Source: Wagnerdoeblera sp046292685
GTDB lineage: Bacteria > Pseudomonadota > Alphaproteobacteria > Rhodobacterales > Rhodobacteraceae
Direction: 5' to 3'
DNA: 64,000 bases
Assembly (NCBI RefSeq): GCF_046292685.1
Contig: NZ_JBKBQM010000007.1
Span: 1 to 64,000, forward strand
A model generated the notes under the pieces. The model searched no databases. It saw only the letters and a list, made by a program, of their open reading frames with translations, and was not told the DNA's origin. A program made the position numbers and the translations under genes. Numbering within the stretch: position 1 is the stretch's first letter; each line of letters begins with the position of its first letter. Positions 17,469 to 26,885 of this stretch are shown here, piece by piece.

Positions 17469-18000
17469 CGGGGTTCACAACGGCACCTGGCTGGCCCGCG
17501 GGCTGTTCGTGCTGGCGGTGACGGCGATGCTGTTCCTGCGGCTTCTGCCCTTGCCGGCCGAGGCGGGCAGCCTGCCCGGCCCGGACCTGACGATGTGCCT
17601 GTGCTGCGCCTGGGTGCTGCGGCGCCCCGACCACCTGCCCGCCTTGCTGATCGCCGGCGCGGTGCTGGTCGAGGACATGCTGCTGATGCGCCCGCCGGGC
17701 CTGTGGGCCGCGCTGATGCTGCTGGGCACCGAATTCCTGCGCAGCCGTGCCGCCTTCTCGCGCGAGCTGACGCTGGTTTCGGAATGGGTGATGGTGGCGG
17801 TGGTGATGCTGGCGATGATGCTGGCGTTCCGGCTGGGCATGGCCGTGACCATGCTGCCGCAACCGGGGCTGGGGTTGACGCTGATCCAGTTCGTGTTTTC
17901 CGTGCTGGCCTATCCGCTGGTGGTCGGTGCGCTGCGCCTGGCCTTCGGCCTGCGCAAGCCCGCCACCGGCGAGGTCGATGCCCTGGGGAGGCCGCTGTGA
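17461..18000 (+). CDS. mreD: Rod-shape-determining protein MreD
   Basis: A 179-residue integral membrane protein with five or six hydrophobic segments, at the canonical position between mreC and mrdA. MreD sequences are poorly conserved, so the call rests on size, hydrophobicity and context. It overlaps mreC by eight bases at its start and the mrdA start codon at its end, so the genes are probably coupled. Confidence 0.88.
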   Translation: MVDGVHNGTWLARGLFVLAVTAMLFLRLLPLPAEAGSLPGPDLTMCLCCAWVLRRPDHLPALLIAGAVLVEDMLLMRPPGLWAALMLLGTEFLRSRAAFSRELTLVSEWVMVAVVMLAMMLAFRLGMAVTMLPQPGLGLTLIQFVFSVLAYPLVVGALRLAFGLRKPATGEVDALGRPL

Positions 18001-19943
18001 GACGTTCGACCCGCGATACCGACGAAGCCGCGCGCAAGGTCACCCGGCGCGCGCTGCTGCTGGGCGGCTGCCAGGCGGCGGTGGTTGCGGTGCTGGCGGC
18101 GCGGCTGCGCTACATGCAGGTGGAACAGGCCGACCAGTTCCGCCTGCTGGCCGAGGAAAACCGCGTGGCGATCCGGCTGATCCCGCCGGCGCGCGGGCAG
18201 ATCTTCGACCGCAACGGGGTGCTGATCGCCGGCAACGAACAGAATTACCGCGTGACCATCACGCGCGAGGATGCCGGCGACGTCGAGGCCGTGCTGCGCC
18301 GGCTGTCCAAAGGCATTCCGCTGACCGAGGAAGACATCGAAAAGACCCTGCGCGAGGTGCGCCGCCGCAGCGCCTTCGTGCCGCATATCGTGGCCGAGCG
18401 CCTGACCTGGGACCAGCTGAGCTGGATTTCGGTGAACGCCCCCGCCTTGCCCGGCGTGCAGCCCGAGGTGGGGCTCAGCCGCGTCTATCCGCTGGACCTC
18501 GATTTCGCCCATGCGGTCGGCTATGTCGGCCCGGTGTCGGAAAACGATCTGGCGCAACTGGAAAGCCCCGATCCGGTGCTGCAGATCCCCAAGTTCCAGA
18601 TCGGCAAGATCGGGGTGGAACGGCGGCTGGAGGATACGCTGCGCGGGGCCGCCGGCTCGCGCCGGATCGAGGTGAACGCCGCCGGCCGCGTGATGCGCGA
18701 ACTGGACCGCCGCGAAGGCGACGAAGGTGCCGATGTGGTGCTGACGCTGGATGCCGCCTTGCAGAACTATGCCCGCGTCCGCATGGGCGAGGAAAGCGCC
18801 AGCGCCGTGGTGATGGACGTGCAGAACGGCGATATCGTGGCGCTGGTGTCGGCGCCGTCCTTCGACCCCAACCTGTTCGTGCGCGGCATTTCCAACGCCG
18901 ATTTCCGCGCGCTGATGGACAACGACCACCGCCCCTTGTCCAACAAGTCGGTGCAGGGCGCCTATCCGCCCGGTTCCACCTTCAAGATGGTCACGGCGCT
19001 GGCCGCGCTGGAGGCCGGGGTCATCACGCCGGAAACCCGCGTGCGCTGCCCGGGCCATTACGACACCGGCGGCCGGCGGTTCCACTGCTGGAAACGCAAC
19101 GGCCACGGCGCGATGAACCTGCAGGCCAGCCTGGCCGAAAGCTGCGACGTGTATTATTACGACATCTCGCAGCGCGTCGGGATCGACGCGATTGCCGCCA
19201 TGGCCGAACGGCTGGGCCTGGGCGTGCGCCACGATCTGCCGATGTCGGCGATAGCCGAAGGGCTGAACCCCAACCGCCAGTGGAAACGCGACCGGCGCGG
19301 CCAGGAATGGCGGATCGGCGACACGATCAACGCCTCGATCGGGCAAGGCTATGTGCTCAGCTCGCCCTTGCAGCTTGCCGTCATGTCGGCGCGGCTGGCG
19401 ACGGGCCGTGCCGTGGTGCCGCGGCTGGTCAAGGCGGTGGACGGCGCCGAGGTGCCGGTGGCGCCGGCCGAGCCGCTGGGCCTGAAGGGCGAAAACCTGC
19501 GCGCCGTGCAGCGCGGCATGTGGGCGGTGACCAACAGCCAGTCGGGCACGGCCTATTCCTCGCGCTCGACCGACCCCGCCACGCTGATCGCGGGCAAGAC
19601 CGGCACCAGCCAGGTGCGCAACATCAGCGCGGCCGAACGGGCGCGCGGCGTGCTGCGCAACGACCAGTTGCCGTGGAACCGGCGCGACCATGCGCTGTAT
19701 GTGGCCTATGCGCCGTTCGAGGCGCCGCGCTATGCGGTTTCGGTGGTGGTGGAACATGGCGGCGGCGGCTCGGGCGTGGCCGCGCCCATCGCGCGCGACA
19801 TCCTGCTGTTCGCGCTGCACGGCGGCATCCCGCCTCTGGCCGCCTACCCGGCCGCCCAACGCAACCGGATCGAAACCCAGCACCGCACCATGCCCTTGCG
19901 CGACCCCGGCCTGCTGGCCGGCACCGGGCGCACGCGGGCCTGA
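17997..19943 (+). CDS. mrdA: Penicillin-binding protein 2 (peptidoglycan transpeptidase)
   Basis: A 648-residue class B PBP that crosslinks peptidoglycan during elongation. The active-site motifs are all present: Ser327 in YPPGSTFKMV (SxxK), ESCDVYYYD (the SxN-equivalent SCD of PBP2) and AGKTGTSQ (KTG). An N-terminal membrane anchor (about residues 18-38) and the PBP dimer domain precede them. The start is GTG at 17997, overlapping the mreD TGA, with GGGGAGG upstream. RodA, its glycosyltransferase partner, is encoded next. Confidence 0.97.
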   Translation: MRRSTRDTDEAARKVTRRALLLGGCQAAVVAVLAARLRYMQVEQADQFRLLAEENRVAIRLIPPARGQIFDRNGVLIAGNEQNYRVTITREDAGDVEAVLRRLSKGIPLTEEDIEKTLREVRRRSAFVPHIVAERLTWDQLSWISVNAPALPGVQPEVGLSRVYPLDLDFAHAVGYVGPVSENDLAQLESPDPVLQIPKFQIGKIGVERRLEDTLRGAAGSRRIEVNAAGRVMRELDRREGDEGADVVLTLDAALQNYARVRMGEESASAVVMDVQNGDIVALVSAPSFDPNLFVRGISNADFRALMDNDHRPLSNKSVQGAYPPGSTFKMVTALAALEAGVITPETRVRCPGHYDTGGRRFHCWKRNGHGAMNLQASLAESCDVYYYDISQRVGIDAIAAMAERLGLGVRHDLPMSAIAEGLNPNRQWKRDRRGQEWRIGDTINASIGQGYVLSSPLQLAVMSARLATGRAVVPRLVKAVDGAEVPVAPAEPLGLKGENLRAVQRGMWAVTNSQSGTAYSSRSTDPATLIAGKTGTSQVRNISAAERARGVLRNDQLPWNRRDHALYVAYAPFEAPRYAVSVVVEHGGGGSGVAAPIARDILLFALHGGIPPLAAYPAAQRNRIETQHRTMPLRDPGLLAGTGRTRA

Positions 19944-19961
19944 GCGAAGGGGAAGGGCGCC

Positions 19962-21101
19962 ATGTCCTATCTGGAATATTCGGTCAAGCGGGTGCCGGCG
20001 GGGTTCCGCAAGCTGCTGCACATGAACTGGGCGCTGGCGGTGGTGCTGACCGCCATCGCCTCGGTCGGGTTCCTGATGCTTTATTCGGTGGCCGACGGCC
20101 GGATGGACCGCTGGGCCGAACCGCAGATGGAACGCTTCGGCCTGGGGCTGGCGCTGATGCTGGGCATGGGGCTGGTGCCGATCTGGTTCTGGCGCAACAT
20201 GGCCGGGGTGGCTTACGGCGTTTCGCTGCTGCTGCTGGTGGCGGTGGAGCTGGTCGGCGCGGTCGGCATGGGGGCGCAACGCTGGCTGGAACTGGGGCCG
20301 CTCAGGTTGCAACCTTCGGAACTGATGAAGGTGGCGCTGGTGATGATGCTGGCGGCCTATTACGACTGGCTCGACCCGAAAAAGACCTCGCGCCCGCTCT
20401 GGGTATTGGTGCCGGTGGCGATGATCCTGTTTCCCACCTTTCTGGTGCTGCGCCAGCCGGACCTGGGCACCTCGGTGATGCTGATGGGCTCGGGGGCGGC
20501 GGTGATGCTGGTGGCGGGGGTGCACTGGGCCTATTTCGCATCGGTGATCGCCATGGCGGCTGGGGCCGTCGCCTCGGTCTTTCTGACGCGCGGCACGGAA
20601 TGGCAGGTGCTGCGCGACTATCAGTATCGGCGCATCGACACCTTCCTCGACCCCGGGTCGGATCCGCTGGGGGCGGGCTACCACATCAGCCAGGCCAAGA
20701 TTGCGCTGGGGTCGGGCGGCTGGGCCGGCAAGGGTTTCATGCAGGGCACGCAAAGCCGGCTGAACTTTCTGCCCGAAAAGCACACCGACTTCATCTTCAA
20801 CACGCTGACCGAGGAATTCGGCTTTGTCGGCGGGTTTTCCCTGCTGATGCTCTATGCGCTGGTGCTGGTGTTCTGCATCGCCACCGCGATCCAGACCAAG
20901 GACCGCTTCGCCAGCCTGGTCTCGATGGGCGTGGCGGCCACGTTCTTTCTCTACTTCGCCGTCAACATGGCAATGGTGATGGGGCTGGTGCCGGTGGTGG
21001 GCTCGCCCTTGCCGCTGGTCAGCTATGGCGGCACCGCGATGATCGTGCTGATGATCGGCTTCGGCCTGGTGCAAAGCGCCCATGTCCACCGCCCGAGGTA
21101 A
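19962..21101 (+). CDS. mrdB: Rod-shape-determining protein RodA (SEDS glycosyltransferase)
   Basis: A 379-residue SEDS protein with about ten membrane helices that polymerises lipid II with PBP2. SEDS features are visible: LQPSELMKVALV, LRQPDLGTSVML, KHTDFIFNTLTEEFGFVGG and PLPLVSYGGTAM. The start at 19962 follows mrdA by 18 bases with AAGGGG upstream. Its C-terminal end is only four bases from the sugar-isomerase gene. Confidence 0.96.
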   Translation: MSYLEYSVKRVPAGFRKLLHMNWALAVVLTAIASVGFLMLYSVADGRMDRWAEPQMERFGLGLALMLGMGLVPIWFWRNMAGVAYGVSLLLLVAVELVGAVGMGAQRWLELGPLRLQPSELMKVALVMMLAAYYDWLDPKKTSRPLWVLVPVAMILFPTFLVLRQPDLGTSVMLMGSGAAVMLVAGVHWAYFASVIAMAAGAVASVFLTRGTEWQVLRDYQYRRIDTFLDPGSDPLGAGYHISQAKIALGSGGWAGKGFMQGTQSRLNFLPEKHTDFIFNTLTEEFGFVGGFSLLMLYALVLVFCIATAIQTKDRFASLVSMGVAATFFLYFAVNMAMVMGLVPVVGSPLPLVSYGGTAMIVLMIGFGLVQSAHVHRPR

Positions 21102-21105
21102 CCCG

Positions 21106-21789
21106 ATGAAACGTTCGCGCATCAACGCCATCATGCAGGACGCTGCCGAGCTGATCGCCCGGCACGGCTTCGTGCTGCCGCCCTTTGCCGGCTGGACGCC
21201 GCAAGAGTTCCGCGCCCGCGCCCCCGGCACCCGCATCGCCGAGGCGCGCATGGGCTGGGACATCACCGATTACGGCCAGGGCGATTTCGACCGCATGGGC
21301 CTGTTCCTGTTCACGCTGCGCAACGGGCTGCTGGCCGACCTGCGGCGCGGCGGCGGCATGTGCTATGCCGAAAAGCTGCTGATCTCGCGGCAGGATCAGC
21401 TGAGCCCGATGCACACCCACCGCATCAAGGCCGAGGACATCATCAACCGCGGCGGCGCCACCCTGGTGGTGGAGCTTTACGGCAGCGACGATTCGGGCGG
21501 CTTTGCCCCCGACCGCGGCGGCGTGGTGCGTTGCGACGGGGTGGCCCGGCCCTTTGCCCCCGGCGAACGGTTGCGGCTGGCACCGGGGGAATCGGTCACG
21601 CTCTTGCCCGGCGACTGGCACGCCTTCTGGGGCGAAGGCGGCGACGTGCTGATCGGCGAGGTTTCCACGGTGAACGACGACCTGACCGACAACGTGTTCC
21701 GCGACCCCATCGGCCGCTTTGCCACCATCGAGGAGGACGAGCCCCCCCTGCATCTGCTGGTCAGCGATTACGACCGCTGGCTGACCTGA
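21106..21789 (+). CDS. Cupin-type sugar isomerase (D-lyxose ketol-isomerase family)
   Basis: A 227-residue cupin protein. The metal-binding region is seen as LSPMHTHRIKAEDIINRGGA, with the two histidines and glutamate, and a further histidine follows in LLPGDWHAFWG. These match the D-lyxose/D-mannose isomerase family that interconverts D-lyxose with D-xylulose and D-mannose with D-fructose. The start at 21106 has GAGGT seven bases upstream; an in-frame ATG at 21082 lies inside rodA. It lies four bases after rodA and 63 before an inositol-phosphatase-type gene. True substrate unknown. Confidence 0.8.
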   Translation: MKRSRINAIMQDAAELIARHGFVLPPFAGWTPQEFRARAPGTRIAEARMGWDITDYGQGDFDRMGLFLFTLRNGLLADLRRGGGMCYAEKLLISRQDQLSPMHTHRIKAEDIINRGGATLVVELYGSDDSGGFAPDRGGVVRCDGVARPFAPGERLRLAPGESVTLLPGDWHAFWGEGGDVLIGEVSTVNDDLTDNVFRDPIGRFATIEEDEPPLHLLVSDYDRWLT

Positions 21790-21852
21790 CATCTGGGGTT
21801 GCGCCCGCCGCGCGCCTCGCGCAGCCTGCGCCGCAAAGCCGCCGGAGGTGCC

Positions 21853-22653
21853 ATGCCCGCCCCAGACCTGCCCGCCCCAGACCTGCCCGCCCTGGCCCGG
21901 GCCATGCAAGACATCCTGAGCGAAGCGCGGGACGTGCCGTTGCAGCATTTCCGCAGCGGCCTTGCCGTCGAGGCCAAGGCCGACGAAAGCCCGGTGACCC
22001 GCGCCGACCGCGCGGCCGAAACCGCGCTGCGCGCCGCGATCGCCGCGCGGTTTCCCGACCATGCCATCTATGGCGAGGAATTCGGCGGGGCCACCGGCGG
22101 CGAAGGCCCCTTGTGGGTGATCGACCCGGTGGATGGCACCAAAAGCTTCATTTCCGGCCACCCATTGTGGGGCATGCTGCTGGGCTTCCTGCAAGGCGGC
22201 AAGCCGGTGATGGGCGCGGTGCAGATGCCCGTGCTGCGCGAGGTGGCGCTGGGCGCGCCGGGGTTCGGGGCCTTTCTGAACGGCGCACCGATCGCGGTGC
22301 GGCAAGGCGTGGCGCCGGCAGACGCCTTCGTCTGCGTCAACGAACTGCGCCGGGTGCTGCTGGCCGACCGCGCCGCCGGCGACGCGCTGCTGCATGCCGG
22401 TCGCTATGTGCGCGAAACGGTGGATTGCTACACCTATGTCCAGCTTGCCGCCGGCTGGATCGACGGCGTGGTCGATCACGGGCTGGAACCCTACGACTAT
22501 CTGCCGGTTCTGCCGCTGGTCGAGGCGGCGGGCGGCGTGATGACCGACTGGCAGGGCAACCCGCTCGGCTTCGGCTCGGATGGCCGGGTGGTGGCGGGCA
22601 GCCCGGCGGTGCACGCCCATCTTCTGCGCGTCATCGCACAATCGGACCTCTGA
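21853..22653 (+). CDS. Inositol monophosphatase family protein (possible histidinol-phosphatase)
   Basis: A 266-residue Mg2+-dependent phosphatase. Family signatures are GEEFGG (metal-binding Glu), WVIDPVDGTKSFISGHPLWG (the WxxDPxDGTxxF motif) and the C-terminal GVVDHGLEPYDYLPVLPLVE. The FISGHPLWG form resembles HisN-type histidinol-phosphatases more than inositol phosphatases, but no his gene is nearby, so the substrate stays open. The start at 21853 has CGGAGG upstream. A repeated PAPDLPAPDLPA at the N-terminus reflects a 15-base duplication. Confidence 0.85.
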   Translation: MPAPDLPAPDLPALARAMQDILSEARDVPLQHFRSGLAVEAKADESPVTRADRAAETALRAAIAARFPDHAIYGEEFGGATGGEGPLWVIDPVDGTKSFISGHPLWGMLLGFLQGGKPVMGAVQMPVLREVALGAPGFGAFLNGAPIAVRQGVAPADAFVCVNELRRVLLADRAAGDALLHAGRYVRETVDCYTYVQLAAGWIDGVVDHGLEPYDYLPVLPLVEAAGGVMTDWQGNPLGFGSDGRVVAGSPAVHAHLLRVIAQSDL

Positions 22654-22842
22654 CATAGGCAGAACGGCAGCCCCCGCAAGGTCAAGTGTTTTTCTTGTCT
22701 GACCAGTCAAAATCCCCGCTTGCCAAATGTAAAGGATTTATGTCTGCCTTGGCATGGAACCGTCACAGATCGGTTGCAGAACGCGAATTAGAAAAGGCTT
22801 CACCCGTGGCCGGAGAACCGGCCCGTTCCAACGGAGAGAACC

Positions 22843-23943
22843 ATGACCAGACTTTTCACCGCAGGCGTCGCCTGCGTCGCCTTGCTGGGGTCCACCGCCC
22901 TCGTCAACGCGCAATCGATGGAGGAGATCATCGAAGGCGCCAAGAAGGAGGGCATGCTTTCGACCATCGCGCTGCCGCATGACTGGTGCGGCTACGGCGG
23001 CATCATCGCCGATTTCAAGGCCAAGTATCCCTTCCTCAAGGTCAACGAACTGAACCCCGACGCCGGTTCGGCCGACGAGATCGAGGCTGTGAAGGCCAAC
23101 AAGGACAACAAGGGCCCGCAGGCGCCCGACGTGCTGGACGTGGGCCTGGCCTTCGGCCCCTCGGCCAAGGCCGAAGGGCTGCTGCAACCGCACAAGGTCG
23201 CCGTGTGGGATGCGATCCCCGACAGCATCAAGGATCCCGAAGGCCACTGGTATGGCGCCTATTACGGCGTCATGGGCTTTGCGGTGAACAAGGATCTGGT
23301 GCCGAACCCGCCGACCGACTGGGCCGACCTGCTGAAGCCCGAATATGCCGGCCAGGTTGCGCTGGCAGGCGACCCGCGCGCCTCGAACCAGGCGATTCTC
23401 GCGGTGCTGGCGGCCGGCATGGCCATGGGCGGCGCCCCCGGCAAGGAAGCCGGCGAAAAGGGGCTGGAGTTCTTCAAGCAGCTGAACGACGCGGGCAACT
23501 TCGTGCCCGTCATCGGCAAGGCCGGCACGCTGGCGCAGGGCACCACGCCCATCGTCATCGCCTGGGACTACAACGGCCTGGGCTGGGGCAAGTCGCTGAA
23601 CGGCAACCCGCCGGTCGAGGTGGTGATCCCCAAGTCGGCCGCGCTGGCGGGCGTCTACGTGCAGGCGATCAGCGCCTATGCGCCGCAGCCCAACGCCGCG
23701 AAACTGTGGATGGAGCACATCTTCTCGGATGAAGGCCAGCTCGGCTACATCCGTGGCGGCTGCCAGACCGCGCGCTTCACCGAACTGGTGGCGGCCGGCA
23801 AGGTGCCGCAGGAACTGCTGGATGCGATGCCGCCGGCGGATGCCTACAAGAACGCCTACTTCCCCTCGCTGGACGAGGTGAACGCCAACAAGGCCGCCGT
23901 GACCGGCGGCTGGGATGCCGTCGTGGGCGCCAACGTCCAGTAA
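22843..23943 (+). CDS. ABC transporter substrate-binding protein (family 1)
   Basis: A 366-residue periplasmic protein with a Sec signal peptide cleaved after VNA (MTRLFTAGVACVALLGSTAL). It belongs to the polyamine/iron/2-aminoethylphosphonate type of binding proteins, with ADFKAKYPFLKVNELNPDAG near the N-terminus and QGTTPIVIAWDYNGLGWGKS in the second lobe. The ligand cannot be named. It heads a four-gene importer operon with two permeases and an ATPase. The 190-base upstream gap should hold the promoter. Confidence 0.85.
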   Translation: MTRLFTAGVACVALLGSTALVNAQSMEEIIEGAKKEGMLSTIALPHDWCGYGGIIADFKAKYPFLKVNELNPDAGSADEIEAVKANKDNKGPQAPDVLDVGLAFGPSAKAEGLLQPHKVAVWDAIPDSIKDPEGHWYGAYYGVMGFAVNKDLVPNPPTDWADLLKPEYAGQVALAGDPRASNQAILAVLAAGMAMGGAPGKEAGEKGLEFFKQLNDAGNFVPVIGKAGTLAQGTTPIVIAWDYNGLGWGKSLNGNPPVEVVIPKSAALAGVYVQAISAYAPQPNAAKLWMEHIFSDEGQLGYIRGGCQTARFTELVAAGKVPQELLDAMPPADAYKNAYFPSLDEVNANKAAVTGGWDAVVGANVQ

Positions 23944-24038
23944 CCCGACCTGCGCCACCCGCCCCGGCATCGTCCGGGGCGGGTGTGCGCTTTCTAGCCA
24001 GGGGGCCGCCGGACGCCCCGACCGACAGGGGAACCTCG

Positions 24039-24917
24039 ATGCCGCAAGACCGCCCGGCCACGGGCCCGCGCCTGCGTCTGCCGCTGGAATGGCTGGGCAT
24101 CCTGCCTTTCGTGATCTTTGCCGTGCTGTTCCTGATTCTGCCGACGATGAAGATCGTGTTCGGCGCCTTTCAGGCGCAGGACGGCAGCTTTACCTTGCAG
24201 AATTTCGTCGACCTCAACACCGCGTCGAACCGCAACGCCTACTGGACCTCGATCAAGCTGTCGTTCGTGACCGCGCTGCTGGGCTGTGCCGTGGGCTTCG
24301 GCATGGCGGCGGCGGTGGTGTTCGGGGGCCTGCCCAAGGGCATCCGGGCGCCCTTGCTGACCTTTTCCGGGGTGGCCTCGAACTTTGCCGGGGTGCCGCT
24401 GGCCTTCGCCTTCATCGCCACGCTGGGGCCGGTGGGGCTTATCACCGTGTGGCTGCGCACCGAATTCGGCATCAACCTGCGGGCGCTGGGCTTCAACCTG
24501 CTCAGCTACTGGGGCCTGGTCGTGACCTACCTGTTCTTCCAGATCCCGCTGATGATCCTCATCATCACGCCCGCGCTCGACGGCCTCAAGCGCGAATGGC
24601 GCGAGGCGGCGGCGGTGCTGGGCGCCACGGGCGCGCAATACTGGCGCATGGTGGCGCTGCCGATCCTGTTTCCGTCGCTGCTGGGCACCTTTGCGCTGTT
24701 GTTCGCCAATGCCTTCGGCGCGGTGGCCACGGCCTTTGCGCTGACGGGGCCGCAACTGAACATCGTGCCCATCAAGCTGTTCGCCCAGATCCGGGGCGAC
24801 GTGCTGGGCAACCCGAACCTTGGCTATGCGCTGGCCTTCGGCATGATCGTCATCACCGGCATCGCCAACGTCATCTACATCGTGCTGCGCACGCGGTCGG
24901 AAAGGTGGCTGAAATGA
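24039..24917 (+). CDS. ABC transporter permease 1
   Basis: A 292-residue inner-membrane permease of the PotB/BPD_transp_1 type with about six helices. The EAA loop reads REAAAVLGATGAQYWRMVAL. The start at 24039 follows GGGGAA; an earlier ATG at 23985 would add an unlikely extension. It overlaps the next permease gene by four bases. It forms the channel with permease 2 for the substrate delivered by the product of 22843-23943. Confidence 0.9.
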   Translation: MPQDRPATGPRLRLPLEWLGILPFVIFAVLFLILPTMKIVFGAFQAQDGSFTLQNFVDLNTASNRNAYWTSIKLSFVTALLGCAVGFGMAAAVVFGGLPKGIRAPLLTFSGVASNFAGVPLAFAFIATLGPVGLITVWLRTEFGINLRALGFNLLSYWGLVVTYLFFQIPLMILIITPALDGLKREWREAAAVLGATGAQYWRMVALPILFPSLLGTFALLFANAFGAVATAFALTGPQLNIVPIKLFAQIRGDVLGNPNLGYALAFGMIVITGIANVIYIVLRTRSERWLK

Positions 24918-25696
24918 TGCGGCTTGTCGCCTGGGGCGTGTTCCTGCTGGGCTGCCTGTATTTCCTGCTGCCGCTGGTGGGCATGGCCGAGTTTTCGCTG
25001 CGGATGCGGCGCGGCGAATATTCGTTCGACGCCTATGCCGTGGTCTTTGCCGACCCGCGGTTCTGGGCCACCTTCGGCTATTCGCTGATGCTGGCGGTCT
25101 GGACCATCGTCGTGGGCGTGGTGCTGGTGGTGCCCACCGCCTACTGGGTGCGGCTGAAGCTGCCGCAGGCCCGCCCGGTGGTCGAGTTCATCACCCTGCT
25201 GCCGCTGGTGATTCCGGCCATCGTCATCGTGTTCGGCTATATCCGGCTCTACAACACCTCCAGCTTCCTGCCGCTGACGGGCTCGGCGCTGGGCACCGAC
25301 ATCCTGCTGACGATGGGCTATGCCACGCTGGCGCTGCCTTACATGTATCGCAGCGTCGATACGGGCCTGCGCACCATCGACGTGGCCACCCTGACCGAGG
25401 CGGCGCAAAGCCTTGGCGCCGGCTGGGTCACCATCATGGCGCGGATCATCCTGCCCAACGTGCTGGTGGCGGTGCTGTCGGGGGCCTTCCTGACGCTGGC
25501 CATCGTGATGGGCGAATTCACCATGGCGGCCCTGCTGAACCGCCCGGCCTTCGGGCCTTTCATGCAGCTGATCGGCGCCAACCGCGCCTACGAACCCCCG
25601 GCGCTGGCCGTGATTGCCTTTGCCATCACCTGGGGCTGCATGGGGCTGATGCAGCTGGTCAGCCGCTTCTCGAAACACGAAAGGGCGCGGGCCTGA
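24914..25696 (+). CDS. ABC transporter permease 2
   Basis: A 260-residue PotC-type permease with about six membrane helices and the EAA loop TEAAQSLGAGWVTIMARIIL. It starts at the first of two adjacent ATGs, overlapping the stop of permease 1, and its own stop shares a base with the ATPase start codon (TGATG). The strict overlaps show one transcriptional and translational unit. Confidence 0.9.
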   Translation: MMRLVAWGVFLLGCLYFLLPLVGMAEFSLRMRRGEYSFDAYAVVFADPRFWATFGYSLMLAVWTIVVGVVLVVPTAYWVRLKLPQARPVVEFITLLPLVIPAIVIVFGYIRLYNTSSFLPLTGSALGTDILLTMGYATLALPYMYRSVDTGLRTIDVATLTEAAQSLGAGWVTIMARIILPNVLVAVLSGAFLTLAIVMGEFTMAALLNRPAFGPFMQLIGANRAYEPPALAVIAFAITWGCMGLMQLVSRFSKHERARA

Positions 25697-26745
25697 TGTC
25701 GTTCCTGACGATTTCCAATCTGGAAAAATCCTTCGGTGCCAACCGGGTGGTCAAGGATTTCAACCTGAAGGTGGACAAGGGCGAGTTCATTTCGCTGCTG
25801 GGGCCTTCGGGCTGCGGCAAGACCACGGTGCTGCGCATGGTGGCAGGGTTCGAAACACCCACCGCCGGCGGCATCACCATCGACGGGCAGGATGTGGTGC
25901 GGCTGAAGCCCAACGCCCGCAACATCGGCATGATGTTCCAGGCCTATGCGCTGTTCCCCAACCTGACCGTGGCCGACAACGTGGCCTTCGGCCTGCGGGT
26001 GAAAGGCGTGCCCCGGGCCGAGCGCGATGCCCGCGTGTCCGAGATGCTGAAGCTGATCGGCCTGCCCGATCTGGGCGGGCGCTACCCGTTCCAGCTGTCG
26101 GGCGGCCAACAGCAGCGTGTGGCACTCGCCCGCGCGCTGGCCCCGCGGCCGCGGGTGCTGCTGCTGGACGAACCGCTCAGCGCGCTGGATGCCAAGGTGC
26201 GCGTGTCCTTGCGCAACGAGATCCGCGAGATCCAGCGCGAGCTGGGCATCACCGCCATCTTCGTCACCCACGACCAGGAGGAGGCGCTGTCGATTTCCGA
26301 CCGCATCGTGGTGATGAACGGCGGCATCGCCGAACAGGTCGGCACCCCGTTCGAGGTCTACAACCGGCCCGCCACCCGTTTCGTGGCGAATTTCGTCGGC
26401 ACGCTCAGCCAGATCGAGGCGCGGGTGACCGACCCGGCCAGCGGCGAGGTCGAGTTCGACAGCGCGCGTCACCGGCTGGGCCGCCCGTTGCCAGCGGGCA
26501 CCGTCACCCTGGCCTTGCGCCCCGAAACGCTGCATCTCGGCGCCGACCCGGCGCACGAGCTGCAGTTGAAAGGCACCGTGACCGAGGTGGATTTCCTCGG
26601 CTCGGTCATCCGGCTTCGGGTCGATGTGGCGGGGCGGCGCATGTCGGCCGACACGTTCAACCGCCCCGATGCGCCGCCGCCGGCGGTGGGGTCGGCGGTG
26701 GTGCTGTCGGCGGCGGCGCGCGACCTGATCGTGCTTTCCGCGTAA
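25696..26745 (+). CDS. ABC transporter ATP-binding protein
   Basis: A 349-residue ATPase powering the importer. Walker A is GPSGCGKTT, the signature is LSGGQQQR and Walker B is VLLLDEPLSALD, followed by the switch histidine in FVTHDQEE. A C-terminal TOBE domain (about residues 275-345, VTLALRPETLHLG) is typical of PotA/MalK/FbpC-type proteins. It is the last gene of the operon. Confidence 0.95.
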   Translation: MSFLTISNLEKSFGANRVVKDFNLKVDKGEFISLLGPSGCGKTTVLRMVAGFETPTAGGITIDGQDVVRLKPNARNIGMMFQAYALFPNLTVADNVAFGLRVKGVPRAERDARVSEMLKLIGLPDLGGRYPFQLSGGQQQRVALARALAPRPRVLLLDEPLSALDAKVRVSLRNEIREIQRELGITAIFVTHDQEEALSISDRIVVMNGGIAEQVGTPFEVYNRPATRFVANFVGTLSQIEARVTDPASGEVEFDSARHRLGRPLPAGTVTLALRPETLHLGADPAHELQLKGTVTEVDFLGSVIRLRVDVAGRRMSADTFNRPDAPPPAVGSAVVLSAAARDLIVLSA

Positions 26746-26885
26746 CAGCCTTTCGCCAGACTGTTGCATGCTTGCCCTAGCGCATCCGCGCACAGACTGT
26801 TAACGTTTGCACATCAATAGGCGCGCAAAGCGCCATTCGGGCAGAACAGGCGCCGCAAACGGTGCCACAGGCAAGCGAGCATCCG

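Noticed and set aside
17910..21266. A 1118-codon minus-strand frame over mreD-mrdA-mrdB
   Set aside because: Antisense shadow of three well-supported genes with biased His/Arg-rich composition and no recognisable motif.
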